A stretch of 8,294 nucleotides of DNA from an uncultured Actinomycetes bacterium (GCA_903922325.1 CAIXTG010000163.1:1-8294); one strand, 5' to 3'. Numbered from the stretch's first letter, positions 1-5,539 are shown. Numbers and translations: made by a program. Notes: generated by a model from the letters alone, not told the origin.

Positions 1-774
1 CTTAATTGGGTTCAATAACGTGCCCGTGCTGGTTGCTTTCCGCATAACTGCTGACATAAATTCTTGCTGACGTTTCATGCGGCCAATATCGCCTTGCCCA
101 TCGAAGTAGCGAGTGCGAACATACTTTAGCGCTTGAATTCCATCGAGAGTTTGCAAGCCAGCCGATAGGACTAAATTTGATTTTGGATCATCGATATTCT
201 TTTTAACACAAACATCAATTCCGCCCAGGGCATCAATGATGTTTTTAAAGCCAAGGAAGTTAATTTCAATGTAATGATCAATTCGAAGCCCAGTTTCACC
301 TTCTAAAGTTTCAATCAAAAGTGGCGCTCCACCGAAACTGAAGGCAGCATTTAACTTGTTTTGACGGGCCGGAACCGTCTTGGTCGAATCAGAGCTACTT
401 ATATGTTCTGGAATTGTGACTAAGGAATCTCGAGGAAGCGAGATGATCACAGCGCTATCGCGAGCTTTACTAATGTGAACCAATAACATGGTGTCAGATC
501 GAGCACCGGCTGCAACTTCAGTTCCACCTACCCACAGTTCACGAATTTGTTCTTTAGTTAAACCCGCGCGGTTATCTGAACCCACTAGCAATAGATTCAT
601 TGCACTAGTTGCTTTATCGGGACGATTCTTTACATTGGCAAAGGCATCAGTTCGATTTAGCGATCCACTTACTCGGCCAAGACCCAGCCAACCAATGGCA
701 GAAAGAGCCACAATTCCGACTGAAAGTGAGGTAATCGCCCGAATGGCACGGCTGTGTTTGCGAGGCGAAGACAT
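1..774 (-). CDS. LytR-CpsA-Psr (LCP) family cell-wall glycopolymer ligase, C-terminus cut by window edge
   Basis: The minus-strand frame is open from an ATG at 774 to base 1 with no stop, giving 258 residues of a protein that continues outside the window. LCP proteins are membrane-anchored phosphotransferases that move lipid-linked glycopolymers onto peptidoglycan outside the membrane. Residues 1-12 are basic and about 13-33 form one hydrophobic anchor. The LCP domain follows with its usual blocks: LLLVGSDNR (61-69), RSDTMLLVHI (92-101), SLPRDSLV (112-119), NKLNAAFSFGG (139-149), GLRIDHYIEINFLGF (162-176), DALGGIDV (181-188), and LKYVRTRY...GDIGRMKRQQEF (216-239). The conserved acidic and arginine residues of the pyrophosphate site (D67, R69, R92, D94, R115, R220, R222, D229, R232) are all present. 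It diverges from the glycosyltransferase at 811, which fits a shared role in surface polysaccharide. No ribosome binding site is visible. The family call is firm; the particular polymer is unknown. Confidence 0.93.
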   Translation of the reverse strand, partial: MSSPRKHSRAIRAITSLSVGIVALSAIGWLGLGRVSGSLNRTDAFANVKNRPDKATSAMNLLLVGSDNRAGLTKEQIRELWVGGTEVAAGARSDTMLLVHISKARDSAVIISLPRDSLVTIPEHISSSDSTKTVPARQNKLNAAFSFGGAPLLIETLEGETGLRIDHYIEINFLGFKNIIDALGGIDVCVKKNIDDPKSNLVLSAGLQTLDGIQALKYVRTRYFDGQGDIGRMKRQQEFMSAVMRKATSTGTLLNPIK

Positions 775-780
775 GGCGAA

Positions 781-786
781 AGCGTA
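781..786 (-). promoter_or_regulatory. Putative -10 element for the LCP gene, leaderless start
   Basis: TACGCT on the minus strand matches TAnnnT and ends 6 bases before the ATG at 774. That spacing would place the transcription start at the A of the ATG. No Shine-Dalgarno sequence lies upstream of the ATG, which supports a leaderless reading. No convincing -35 element is seen. Confidence 0.45.
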
Positions 787-795
787 CTTGGGCGA

Positions 796-801
796 TACGG
801 T
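796..801 (+). promoter_or_regulatory. Putative -10 element for the glycosyltransferase gene
   Basis: TACGGT ends 9 bases before the ATG at 811, so transcription would start at or just before the start codon. An AGGGG at 804-808 resembles a ribosome binding site but sits only 2 bases from the ATG, too close for normal use. The element lies back to back with the LCP promoter in a 36-base gap. Confidence 0.35.
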
Positions 802-810
802 TTAGGGGCT

Positions 811-1815
811 ATGACTACCGCACCTACCCCGAGAAAAAGTGAGTTATCTACCTCACCAGATCTTTCCGTGATTTTGCCAGTCCTAAATGAGGCAAATCAT
901 TTAGTAGCTGCAGTTAAGGCAATCCTTTCCCAAGATTATCAAGGCAAGTTTGAAGTTATTTTGGCTGTAGGGCCCTCCAAAGATGCCACTCTTGAAATTG
1001 CTAACGAATTAGCACAATCTGATTCACGGGTTGTTGTTGTCTTAAATCCAACGGGGCGCACAGCAGCAGGTTTAAACCTTGCGCTTGCAAAATCAAACGC
1101 ACCGATAATTGTTCGCGTCGATGGGCATGCTGAAATCCCTAGCAATTATCTCTCAGTCGCAGTTGAGTTGCTTCGTAAAACTGGCGCTGTAAATGTTGGT
1201 GGATTAATGGGCGCTGTTGGAAAAACAAAATTTGAGAAAAGTGTCGCCAGAGCAATGCGTAGCCCACTTGGAGTAGGGGCAGCAAAGTTTCATACCGGTG
1301 GTGGATCTGGCGAAGTAGATACCGTTTACTTGGGTTGCTTCTTGCGCGAAGCGCTTAATGAAATTGGTGGCTTTGATGAGAGATTTATTCGGGCGCAAGA
1401 TTGGGAACTAAATTTTCGATTACGTGAACGGGGCGGAAAAATATTTTTTGATCCCCGTTTAGAAGTCACTTATCGGCCACGGCCAAATTTGGCTGCCTTG
1501 GCAAAACAATATTTTGAGTATGGTCGATGGCGAAGAGTAGTTTCTCGCAAACATGCTGGCACGATTAACTACCGATATCTAGCTCCACCATTTGCACTGG
1601 CTGGCACAGCTCTTTCGCTAATCACCGGCGTAACAATCTCGCCAATCCTTTATATTCCAGCCGGCATCTATGCCAGTTTCACGGTGGTAGCGGGAGTAGC
1701 GCTAGGTAAAGGTTTGCTAGAAAAACTCTTGATGCCCGCAGTTCTCTGCACAATGCAGATGGCATGGGGCGCTGGCTTTATCACCTCGCCAAAATCATTA
1801 GTTCCCCAGGATTAA
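811..1815 (+). CDS. Glycosyltransferase family 2, ExoA-like, membrane-associated
   Basis: A 334-residue GT-A fold transferase, likely adding a sugar from a nucleotide-sugar donor to a lipid-linked surface polysaccharide at the inner face of the membrane. LSVILPVLNEANHL (18-31) is the usual N-terminal nucleotide-binding strand. RVDGHAEIP (102-110) carries the DxD-like donor and metal region around D104. GGFDERF...QDWELNFRLR (186-205) holds the probable catalytic acid in QDWE. The block MRSPLGVGAAKFHTGGG with VDTVYLG (149-174), and the RPRPNLAALAKQYFEYGRWRR stretch (222-242), resemble ExoA-type succinoglycan transferases. Hydrophobic segments at about 256-298 suggest membrane attachment. An earlier ATG at 754 would run into the divergent LCP gene, so the ATG at 811 is preferred. 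The SpoIID gene follows after 2 bases, probably in one transcript. The acceptor and sugar cannot be told from sequence. Confidence 0.88.
   Translation: MTTAPTPRKSELSTSPDLSVILPVLNEANHLVAAVKAILSQDYQGKFEVILAVGPSKDATLEIANELAQSDSRVVVVLNPTGRTAAGLNLALAKSNAPIIVRVDGHAEIPSNYLSVAVELLRKTGAVNVGGLMGAVGKTKFEKSVARAMRSPLGVGAAKFHTGGGSGEVDTVYLGCFLREALNEIGGFDERFIRAQDWELNFRLRERGGKIFFDPRLEVTYRPRPNLAALAKQYFEYGRWRRVVSRKHAGTINYRYLAPPFALAGTALSLITGVTISPILYIPAGIYASFTVVAGVALGKGLLEKLLMPAVLCTMQMAWGAGFITSPKSLVPQD
1807..1811 (+). promoter_or_regulatory. Ribosome binding site deciding the TTG start of the SpoIID gene
   Basis: CAGGA lies 6 bases upstream of TTG at 1818, inside the last codons of the glycosyltransferase gene. 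Together with the signal peptide that begins exactly at this TTG, it sets the start and rejects the ATG at 1764. Confidence 0.6.
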
Positions 1816-1817
1816 CG

Positions 1818-3095
1818 TTGAAAAGACTTAACTTTGGCGCTCTTGCGCTCATTCTGATTTCAACTTTAGTGCTGGCTAATTTGTCGGCAGCTTCAGCCGA
1901 AGCCCCTGCTTCGATTTCATTTTCCGGAAAAGGTTATGGGCATGGCGTTGGCATGAGCCAGATTGGCGCTCGTGGTTTAGCTCTAGCAGGAGACACCGCA
2001 ACGGCAATTATGAATTATTACTTTCCCGGCAGTGATGTCATGCCACTAACAGATGATCAAGTTCTGCGAGTAAATATCGGTCACCAATTAACTTCGGCTT
2101 CGTTAAAAAGTGATACCCCGGGAATGTCATTGCAATTAATATCGGGCGATGGCACTGAACCACAATTTCTTTCGGTATTAGCTGCGAAAGATTCGGTTAA
2201 GTTGTCAATTTCGGAAAAGCAAATAGCGATAACCACAACTCAAGTCGGCATCACCACGGTACTTACTCCAGTTGACTCATTAACTATTCGTTGGAGTGGC
2301 ACTAGATATTTAGCTGGACCAGATTCAGTTTTATCTTTAACGCATACCAAGAAAACGACTAAATATCGTTATGGTCAAATCCAAGTCAAAGTAATCAAAG
2401 ATGCCAAACTCGGCAATCGGTTAGAGATGGTTAATCAAGTTAGATTGCACGATGAATATTTGTGGGGGATTAGCGAAGTTCCTTCCTCTTGGCCAGCTGC
2501 AGCTCTTGAAGCGCAAGCGATTGCATCTCGCAGTTATGCCATGAGTAAGGTCGGTAAAGTTTTAAAGAGCTGCGATTGCGAACTTTATTCCTCAATTAGT
2601 GATCAAAATTTTGCTGGATATGCCAAAGAAGCCGAACCCAAATGGGGTAAAATTTGGAAAGCTGCTGTGAGCCGAACATCAGTTACTGAAAATACTGGAT
2701 TAACTGTCACTCGCAATTTGCTACCAATCCGAACTTATTTTGGGTCTTCATCAGGCGGCGTTACCGAAACTTCAAAAAATGCTTGGGGAACCGATGTTGG
2801 TTACACCTTCTCGGTTCCAGACCCTTGGTCACTGGATCCTAAGTTAAATCCGAATTTCTATAAGTGGAAGCGAGACGTCACGCAATCAGTGCTGGCTAGT
2901 GCTTTTGGGTTACCAGATGTCGAATCAGTAAAAGTCTTATCGCTAAATGAAACCGGTTCGGTAAAGCTGATCGAAGGAAAATCTAGCAACGGAAAGAAAG
3001 TGAAGTTAAGCGGTGAGACTTTTCGTAGCCGAAGCAAACTTCCATCGACCTGGTTTGCGCCAACGAGTGAAGAATTAGTTAGCGTGAAGAACTGA
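1818..3095 (+). CDS. Secreted SpoIID/LytB-domain protein, putative peptidoglycan lytic transglycosylase
   Basis: A 425-residue exported protein with a SpoIID domain. Members studied in sporulating Firmicutes cut peptidoglycan glycan strands as lytic transglycosylases. Starting at TTG 1818, residues 1-29 form a clean Sec signal: MKR, a hydrophobic core to about residue 21, then a small-residue cleavage region near ASAEA. The mature N-terminus holds SGKGYGHGVGMSQIGARG (36-53), the family signature, placed early as in other actinobacterial members. YLWGISEVPSSWPAAALEAQAIASRSYA (214-241) matches the catalytic region, and E220 aligns with the family's essential glutamate. TYFGSSSGGVTETSKNAWG (306-324) and FSVPDPWS (331-338) are further family blocks, and the C-terminus (KLSGETFRSRSKLPSTWF) is typical. 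The organism is unlikely to sporulate, so general wall remodelling is inferred. It follows the glycosyltransferase by 2 bases. Its last 21 bases overlap the convergent dapD gene. Confidence 0.88.
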   Translation: MKRLNFGALALILISTLVLANLSAASAEAPASISFSGKGYGHGVGMSQIGARGLALAGDTATAIMNYYFPGSDVMPLTDDQVLRVNIGHQLTSASLKSDTPGMSLQLISGDGTEPQFLSVLAAKDSVKLSISEKQIAITTTQVGITTVLTPVDSLTIRWSGTRYLAGPDSVLSLTHTKKTTKYRYGQIQVKVIKDAKLGNRLEMVNQVRLHDEYLWGISEVPSSWPAAALEAQAIASRSYAMSKVGKVLKSCDCELYSSISDQNFAGYAKEAEPKWGKIWKAAVSRTSVTENTGLTVTRNLLPIRTYFGSSSGGVTETSKNAWGTDVGYTFSVPDPWSLDPKLNPNFYKWKRDVTQSVLASAFGLPDVESVKVLSLNETGSVKLIEGKSSNGKKVKLSGETFRSRSKLPSTWFAPTSEELVSVKN

Positions 3096-4010
3096 GTTAA
3101 GCCCGCCCCAAGTGCCCGTGCGCATTATTGCCTCAAGCGCGCCGCTCTGCGAATTACGACGAAATAGCAAGTTGTTGGCACCAGAAAGTGTTGCTGCTTT
3201 AACTACTTCACCATCGGGAAGTAAAACTTTGGCAGCAGCGGTTACATATGTGCCAGATTCAATTACGCAGTTATCGCCAAGTGAAATTCCGCAACCAGAA
3301 TTAGCTCCTAGTAAACAATTCTCACCAATTGAAATTACTTCTTTGCCGCCGCCACTTAACGTGCCCATAATCGAAGCGCTGCCACCAATATCGCTGCCAT
3401 TGCCTACAACCACGCCTGCAGAAATCCGACCTTCAACCATCGAAGTTCCGAGGGTGCCAGCATTGAAATTTACAAAACCTTCGTGCATAACCGTTGTACC
3501 GCTAGCTAAGTGAGCGCCAAGTCTTACCCGATCGGCATCAGCGATTCGCACTCCACTTGGAACTACGTAATCAACCATGCGCGGGAATTTATCGACGCCA
3601 TAAACAGCCACGTGCTGTCCTGTAGCTGCCCGAATATTTACCCGAGTGATTTCAAAGTTATCAACTGGGCACGGACCTGCTGAAGTCCAAACCACGTTAT
3701 TTAGAATTCCGAAAATTCCATCAAGTGATTGTCCGTGTGGCTTAACTAAACGATGCGAAAGTAAATGCAAGCGCAGGTAGGCATCGCTAACTGAGGCAGG
3801 TGGTGTTGCTAAATCAATTTCAACGCCAACTACTTCGCTGCGAACACCTCGTGCATTGTCAGTAGTTGCAAGTGAAGCTAACTCAGCAGGTGCGGTTGCG
3901 GGTAGATTGCCCAAAACAGGTGCTGGGAACCAAGTATCAAGGACGTTTCCATCTTTTTCGCCACCATTGATTAGAGTGGCAATTCCATATCCGGCTGCTC
4001 GTTGCGACAT
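3075..4010 (-). CDS. dapD: 2,3,4,5-tetrahydropyridine-2,6-dicarboxylate N-succinyltransferase (DapD), actinobacterial type
   Basis: A 311-residue cytoplasmic enzyme that transfers succinyl from succinyl-CoA to tetrahydrodipicolinate, in the succinylase route to meso-diaminopimelate and lysine. DAP feeds the peptidoglycan that other genes here act on. The N-terminal domain (about 1-120) leads into a left-handed beta-helix of hexapeptide repeats (about 150-265), seen as runs such as GVRIADADRVRLGAHLASG and SIGENCLLGANSGCGISLG. The catalytic stretch HEGFVNFNAGTLGTSMVEGRIS (176-197) is that of the mycobacterial enzyme; E193 in MVEGRIS corresponds to its catalytic glutamate. Length is close to the roughly 317 residues of the M. 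tuberculosis protein, so it looks complete. The ATG at 4010 has no ribosome binding site but a -10-like hexamer 6 bases upstream. It diverges from the LOG gene across 30 bases. In many actinobacteria dapE is the divergent neighbour; it is not in this window. Confidence 0.96.
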   Translation of the reverse strand: MSQRAAGYGIATLINGGEKDGNVLDTWFPAPVLGNLPATAPAELASLATTDNARGVRSEVVGVEIDLATPPASVSDAYLRLHLLSHRLVKPHGQSLDGIFGILNNVVWTSAGPCPVDNFEITRVNIRAATGQHVAVYGVDKFPRMVDYVVPSGVRIADADRVRLGAHLASGTTVMHEGFVNFNAGTLGTSMVEGRISAGVVVGNGSDIGGSASIMGTLSGGGKEVISIGENCLLGANSGCGISLGDNCVIESGTYVTAAAKVLLPDGEVVKAATLSGANNLLFRRNSQSGALEAIMRTGTWGGLNSVLHAN

Positions 4011-4016
4011 AAGACA

Positions 4017-4022
4017 AGCCTA
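4017..4022 (-). promoter_or_regulatory. Putative -10 element of dapD, leaderless start
   Basis: TAGGCT on the minus strand is followed by TGTCTT and then the ATG at 4010. The 6-base spacing puts the transcription start at the start codon. There is no Shine-Dalgarno sequence in the gap and no recognisable -35. Confidence 0.5.
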
Positions 4023-4027
4023 GCCCC

Positions 4028-4033
4028 TATCCT
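4028..4033 (+). promoter_or_regulatory. Putative -10 element of the LOG-family gene, leaderless start
   Basis: TATCCT is followed by 7 bases and the ATG at 4041, again fitting a transcript beginning at or next to the start codon. It lies 5 bases from the dapD -10 on the other strand, so the two promoters must share polymerase-accessible DNA. Confidence 0.55.
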
Positions 4034-4040
4034 TACCGAC

Positions 4041-4583
4041 ATGCGTATTGCCGTCTTTTGTTCATCATCACCCACCATTGATGCGAAGTATCAAGCGGTT
4101 GCAACCGAACTTGGAAATGCGATCGGCAATGAAGGCTGGGGTTTAGTTTCAGGCGGCGGCCATATTTCCACGATGGGTGCAATCGGTCGAGCCGTGCGCG
4201 AAGTTGGCGGCCATACAATCGGCGTTATTCCACAGTCTTTAGTTGATATCGAATTTGCTGATCACGATAGCCATGAATTGCATGTGGTTGAATCAATGCG
4301 CGAACGCAAAGCGATGATCGAAGATTTAGCAGATGCTTTTATTACCTTACCTGGTGGCCCCGGCACCCTTGAAGAATTTTTCGAAATCTGGGTCGGCCGT
4401 TTTCTGAAGTTTCACGACAAGCCAGTTTTAATTCTGGATCCACATGGCGCATTCGCACCACTTGTTACTTTACTTGATCATCTCGAAGCCGAAGGTTTTG
4501 TAAAACCAGGTCAACGTGAATTAGTTACTTGGTGCACGAGTGTTGAACAAGTTATCGAAACACTAAATAAGTCCGGAAAGTAA
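4041..4583 (+). CDS. LOG family (TIGR00730-type) nucleoside 5'-monophosphate phosphoribohydrolase
   Basis: A 180-residue Rossmann-like cytoplasmic protein of the LOG / 'lysine decarboxylase-like' family. Members hydrolyse the N-glycosidic bond of nucleotides such as AMP or N6-modified AMP to give the free base and ribose 5-phosphate. The signature PGGPGTLEE is at 104-112, and the conserved MRERK at 86-90 supplies the arginine and lysine of the active site. The phosphate-binding SGGG is at 37-40. The family was long misnamed lysine decarboxylase; the sequence supports the hydrolase reading. An upstream in-frame TTG (4002) lies inside dapD, so the ATG at 4041, next to the -10-like TATCCT, is chosen. 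M. tuberculosis has a LOG gene (Rv1205) close to dapD too. The SRPBCC gene starts 1 base after the stop. The natural substrate here is unknown: cytokinin-like nucleotide or general purine salvage. Confidence 0.9.
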   Translation: MRIAVFCSSSPTIDAKYQAVATELGNAIGNEGWGLVSGGGHISTMGAIGRAVREVGGHTIGVIPQSLVDIEFADHDSHELHVVESMRERKAMIEDLADAFITLPGGPGTLEEFFEIWVGRFLKFHDKPVLILDPHGAFAPLVTLLDHLEAEGFVKPGQRELVTWCTSVEQVIETLNKSGK

Positions 4584-4584
4584 A

Positions 4585-5040
4585 TTGGCTAGTAACGAAA
4601 TTAAGATCAGCCTTAAAATAGCGGCACCAATCGATAAAGTTTGGGCAGCAATTGCTGATTGGGAGAGTCAAGGCGATTGGATGTTGCAAACTCGAGTTTG
4701 GGTTACCTCCGATATCCGAAGTGGTGTTGGTACTTCAATTAGTGCGTTAACTGGCCCACTTGTTAAATCCGGATTCAAATTTGGTTTGCTAGATAAAATG
4801 GTGGTCACCAATTGGCTGCCGCCGCGTTTGTGCGAAGTTGACCATGTGGGCAAGATAATTAAAGGCACTGGCAAGTTTGAGCTAACTGATATCTCAACTA
4901 AAGATGCGGCTGCGACTAACTTCGATTGGTCAGAAACGATCAAAGCCCCCAAAGCAGTATTTCTATTGATCTATCTGCCGACCTATTTAGGCGTGCGAAT
5001 CTCACTTTTACGCTTTCGGAGATCTCTAACCAATCGCTAG
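4585..5040 (+). CDS. SRPBCC (START-like, polyketide cyclase/dehydrase superfamily) protein, function unknown
   Basis: A 151-residue protein with the helix-grip fold pattern. It opens with a strand and a helix, EIKISLKIAAPIDKVWAAIADWESQGDWM (5-33), where the PIDKVWAAIADW block is typical of the family. A beta-rich middle (about 37-118) follows, and a long C-terminal hydrophobic and basic helix (about 122-148, ending LLRFRRSL) closes the pocket. Such proteins bind hydrophobic ligands; no catalytic residue can be assigned. The start is TTG at 4585, with GGAAAG (4575-4580) 4 bases upstream, and the sequence after it fits the fold immediately. It begins 1 base after the LOG stop, so both probably share a transcript, perhaps with translational coupling. 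No ligand can be inferred from the neighbours. Confidence 0.75.
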   Translation: MASNEIKISLKIAAPIDKVWAAIADWESQGDWMLQTRVWVTSDIRSGVGTSISALTGPLVKSGFKFGLLDKMVVTNWLPPRLCEVDHVGKIIKGTGKFELTDISTKDAAATNFDWSETIKAPKAVFLLIYLPTYLGVRISLLRFRRSLTNR

Positions 5041-5046
5041 TAGCCT
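5041..5046 (+). promoter_or_regulatory. Putative -10 element of the sigma region 4-like gene, leaderless start
   Basis: TAGCCT starts right after the SRPBCC stop codon and ends 8 bases before the ATG at 5055. The same hexamer precedes pepA at nearly the same distance. No Shine-Dalgarno sequence is seen before this ATG (the gap reads GTACTCCT). Confidence 0.45.
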
Positions 5047-5054
5047 GTACTCCT

Positions 5055-5255
5055 ATGAGCGCCTCAAAACCAGCCAAAACCTTGGCCGAAGTGCTCAACG
5101 AGTTACCCGAAGAAGAACGCATCATCTTGACGATGCATCTCTTGCGCGGGCTAGCTGCCCCGGAAATTGCCAACTTAATCGGGGTGCCCGAACGGGCCGT
5201 TTCCTCCCTGATTGCCAGCGGAAAGTCCAGATTGAGCGCATTGCTAGGCCTGTGA
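5055..5255 (+). CDS. Stand-alone sigma-70 region 4 (HTH) small protein
   Basis: A 66-residue protein that is almost wholly a sigma region 4 domain: LNELPEEERIILTMHLLRGLAAPEIANLIGVPERAVSSLIASGKSRL (about 14-60). LPEEERIILTMHLLRG is the first helix pair. AAPEIANLIGVPERAVSSLIASGKSRL is the helix-turn-helix that in sigma factors binds the -35 element. There is no region 2 to bind the polymerase clamp or melt the -10, so it cannot work as a normal sigma factor. An ORF open from 4926 overlaps the SRPBCC gene in another frame and reads as unrelated sequence before 5055, so the ATG at 5055 is the start. It may act as a DNA-binding regulator or a partner of RNA polymerase. DUF3117 follows 83 bases later with its own ribosome binding site. 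The domain call is good; the role is unknown. Confidence 0.75.
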   Translation: MSASKPAKTLAEVLNELPEEERIILTMHLLRGLAAPEIANLIGVPERAVSSLIASGKSRLSALLGL

Positions 5256-5316
5256 TCTGCAATCTTGATTTCAGTTTCACCCCCTAAGTACGAGATACTT
5301 CTCCCTCACACCCGCG

Positions 5317-5333
5317 TAAGATCTTTAAAGGAG
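5317..5333 (+). promoter_or_regulatory. Putative -10 (TAAGAT) and strong ribosome binding site of the DUF3117 gene
   Basis: TAAGAT at 5317-5322 is a good -10 candidate. AAAGGAG at 5327-5333, 5 bases before the ATG, is the strongest Shine-Dalgarno match in the window. If the -10 is right, transcription would begin close to or within this site, giving a very short leader. The 83-base gap 5256-5338 holds nothing else I recognise; no clear terminator hairpin is seen. Confidence 0.5.
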
Positions 5334-5338
5334 TTCCA

Positions 5339-5518
5339 ATGGCTGCCATGAAACCTCGTACTGGTGATGGCCCGATGGAAGTTACCAAGGAAGCCCGCTC
5401 CCTTGTTATGCGAATTCCACTAGAAGGCGGCGGACGTTTAGTCGTTGAAATGAATCCTGAAGAAGCTACAAATTTAAGTGCCGCGTTACACGCAGCGGTT
5501 GGGCTGATTAAGAAGTAG
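5339..5518 (+). CDS. DUF3117 family small conserved actinobacterial protein
   Basis: A 59-residue protein, MAAMKPRTGDGPMEVTKEAR at its start, followed by SLVMRIPLEGGGRLVVEMNPEEATNLSAAL. This matches my memory of the DUF3117 family (for example Rv1211 of M. tuberculosis, about 55-60 residues), including the invariant MKPRTGDGP and RxPLEGGGRLVVE blocks. The MRIPLEGGGRLVVEMNPEEATNLSAALHAAV part suggests two strands joined by a glycine turn, then an acidic helix cap and a helix. No signal peptide, membrane segment or catalytic motif is visible, so it is cytoplasmic and of unknown function. It is too small to be found by many gene callers but has the best ribosome binding site in the window, suggesting high expression. 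The aminopeptidase gene starts 21 bases after its stop. Confidence 0.92.
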   Translation: MAAMKPRTGDGPMEVTKEARSLVMRIPLEGGGRLVVEMNPEEATNLSAALHAAVGLIKK

Positions 5519-5526
5519 TAATCGGA

Positions 5527-5532
5527 TAGCCT
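5527..5532 (+). promoter_or_regulatory. Putative -10 element of the aminopeptidase gene, leaderless start
   Basis: TAGCCT ends 7 bases before the ATG at 5540, and the intervening CTCGCTT has no Shine-Dalgarno match. It is the same hexamer as at 5041. The whole gap to the preceding DUF3117 stop is 21 bases, so any -35 would fall inside that gene; none is obvious. Confidence 0.5.
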
Positions 5533-5539
5533 CTCGCTT

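Noticed and set aside
488..805. 105-codon open frame on the plus strand
   Set aside because: It is antisense to the well-supported LCP gene and resembles no protein family.
754..810. Upstream ATG extending the glycosyltransferase by 19 residues
   Set aside because: It would overlap the start of the divergent LCP gene, the added residues do not resemble the family, and the ATG at 811 is directly preceded by a -10-like element.
1764..1817. Upstream ATG extending the SpoIID protein by 18 residues
   Set aside because: It lies inside the glycosyltransferase gene and would put extra residues before a complete signal peptide that begins at TTG 1818 with a ribosome binding site.
3112..3513. 133-codon open frame on the plus strand
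   Set aside because: It is antisense to dapD, proline and serine rich without a domain, and is explained as a shadow of dapD codons.
803..4028. TAGGGGCT occurring at 803-810 (plus) and 4021-4028 (minus), both in divergent gaps
   Set aside because: It is two copies of an 8-mer at different distances from the ATG (immediately before it versus 10 bases before), so coincidence is likely; no third copy was noticed near other starts.
4002..4040. Upstream TTG extending the LOG protein by 13 residues
   Set aside because: It lies within the dapD start and the shared promoter, and LOG proteins normally begin just before the first strand (MRIAVFCSS).
5260..5275. Possible hairpin after the region 4 gene (AATC/GATT)
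   Set aside because: The stem is only 4 pairs with a 2-base loop and lacks a T-run, so it is not a terminator.
5319..5326. AAGATCTT palindrome upstream of DUF3117 as a possible operator
   Set aside because: It is 8 bases long, overlaps the -10 and ribosome binding site by composition, and has no repeat elsewhere; too weak to call.
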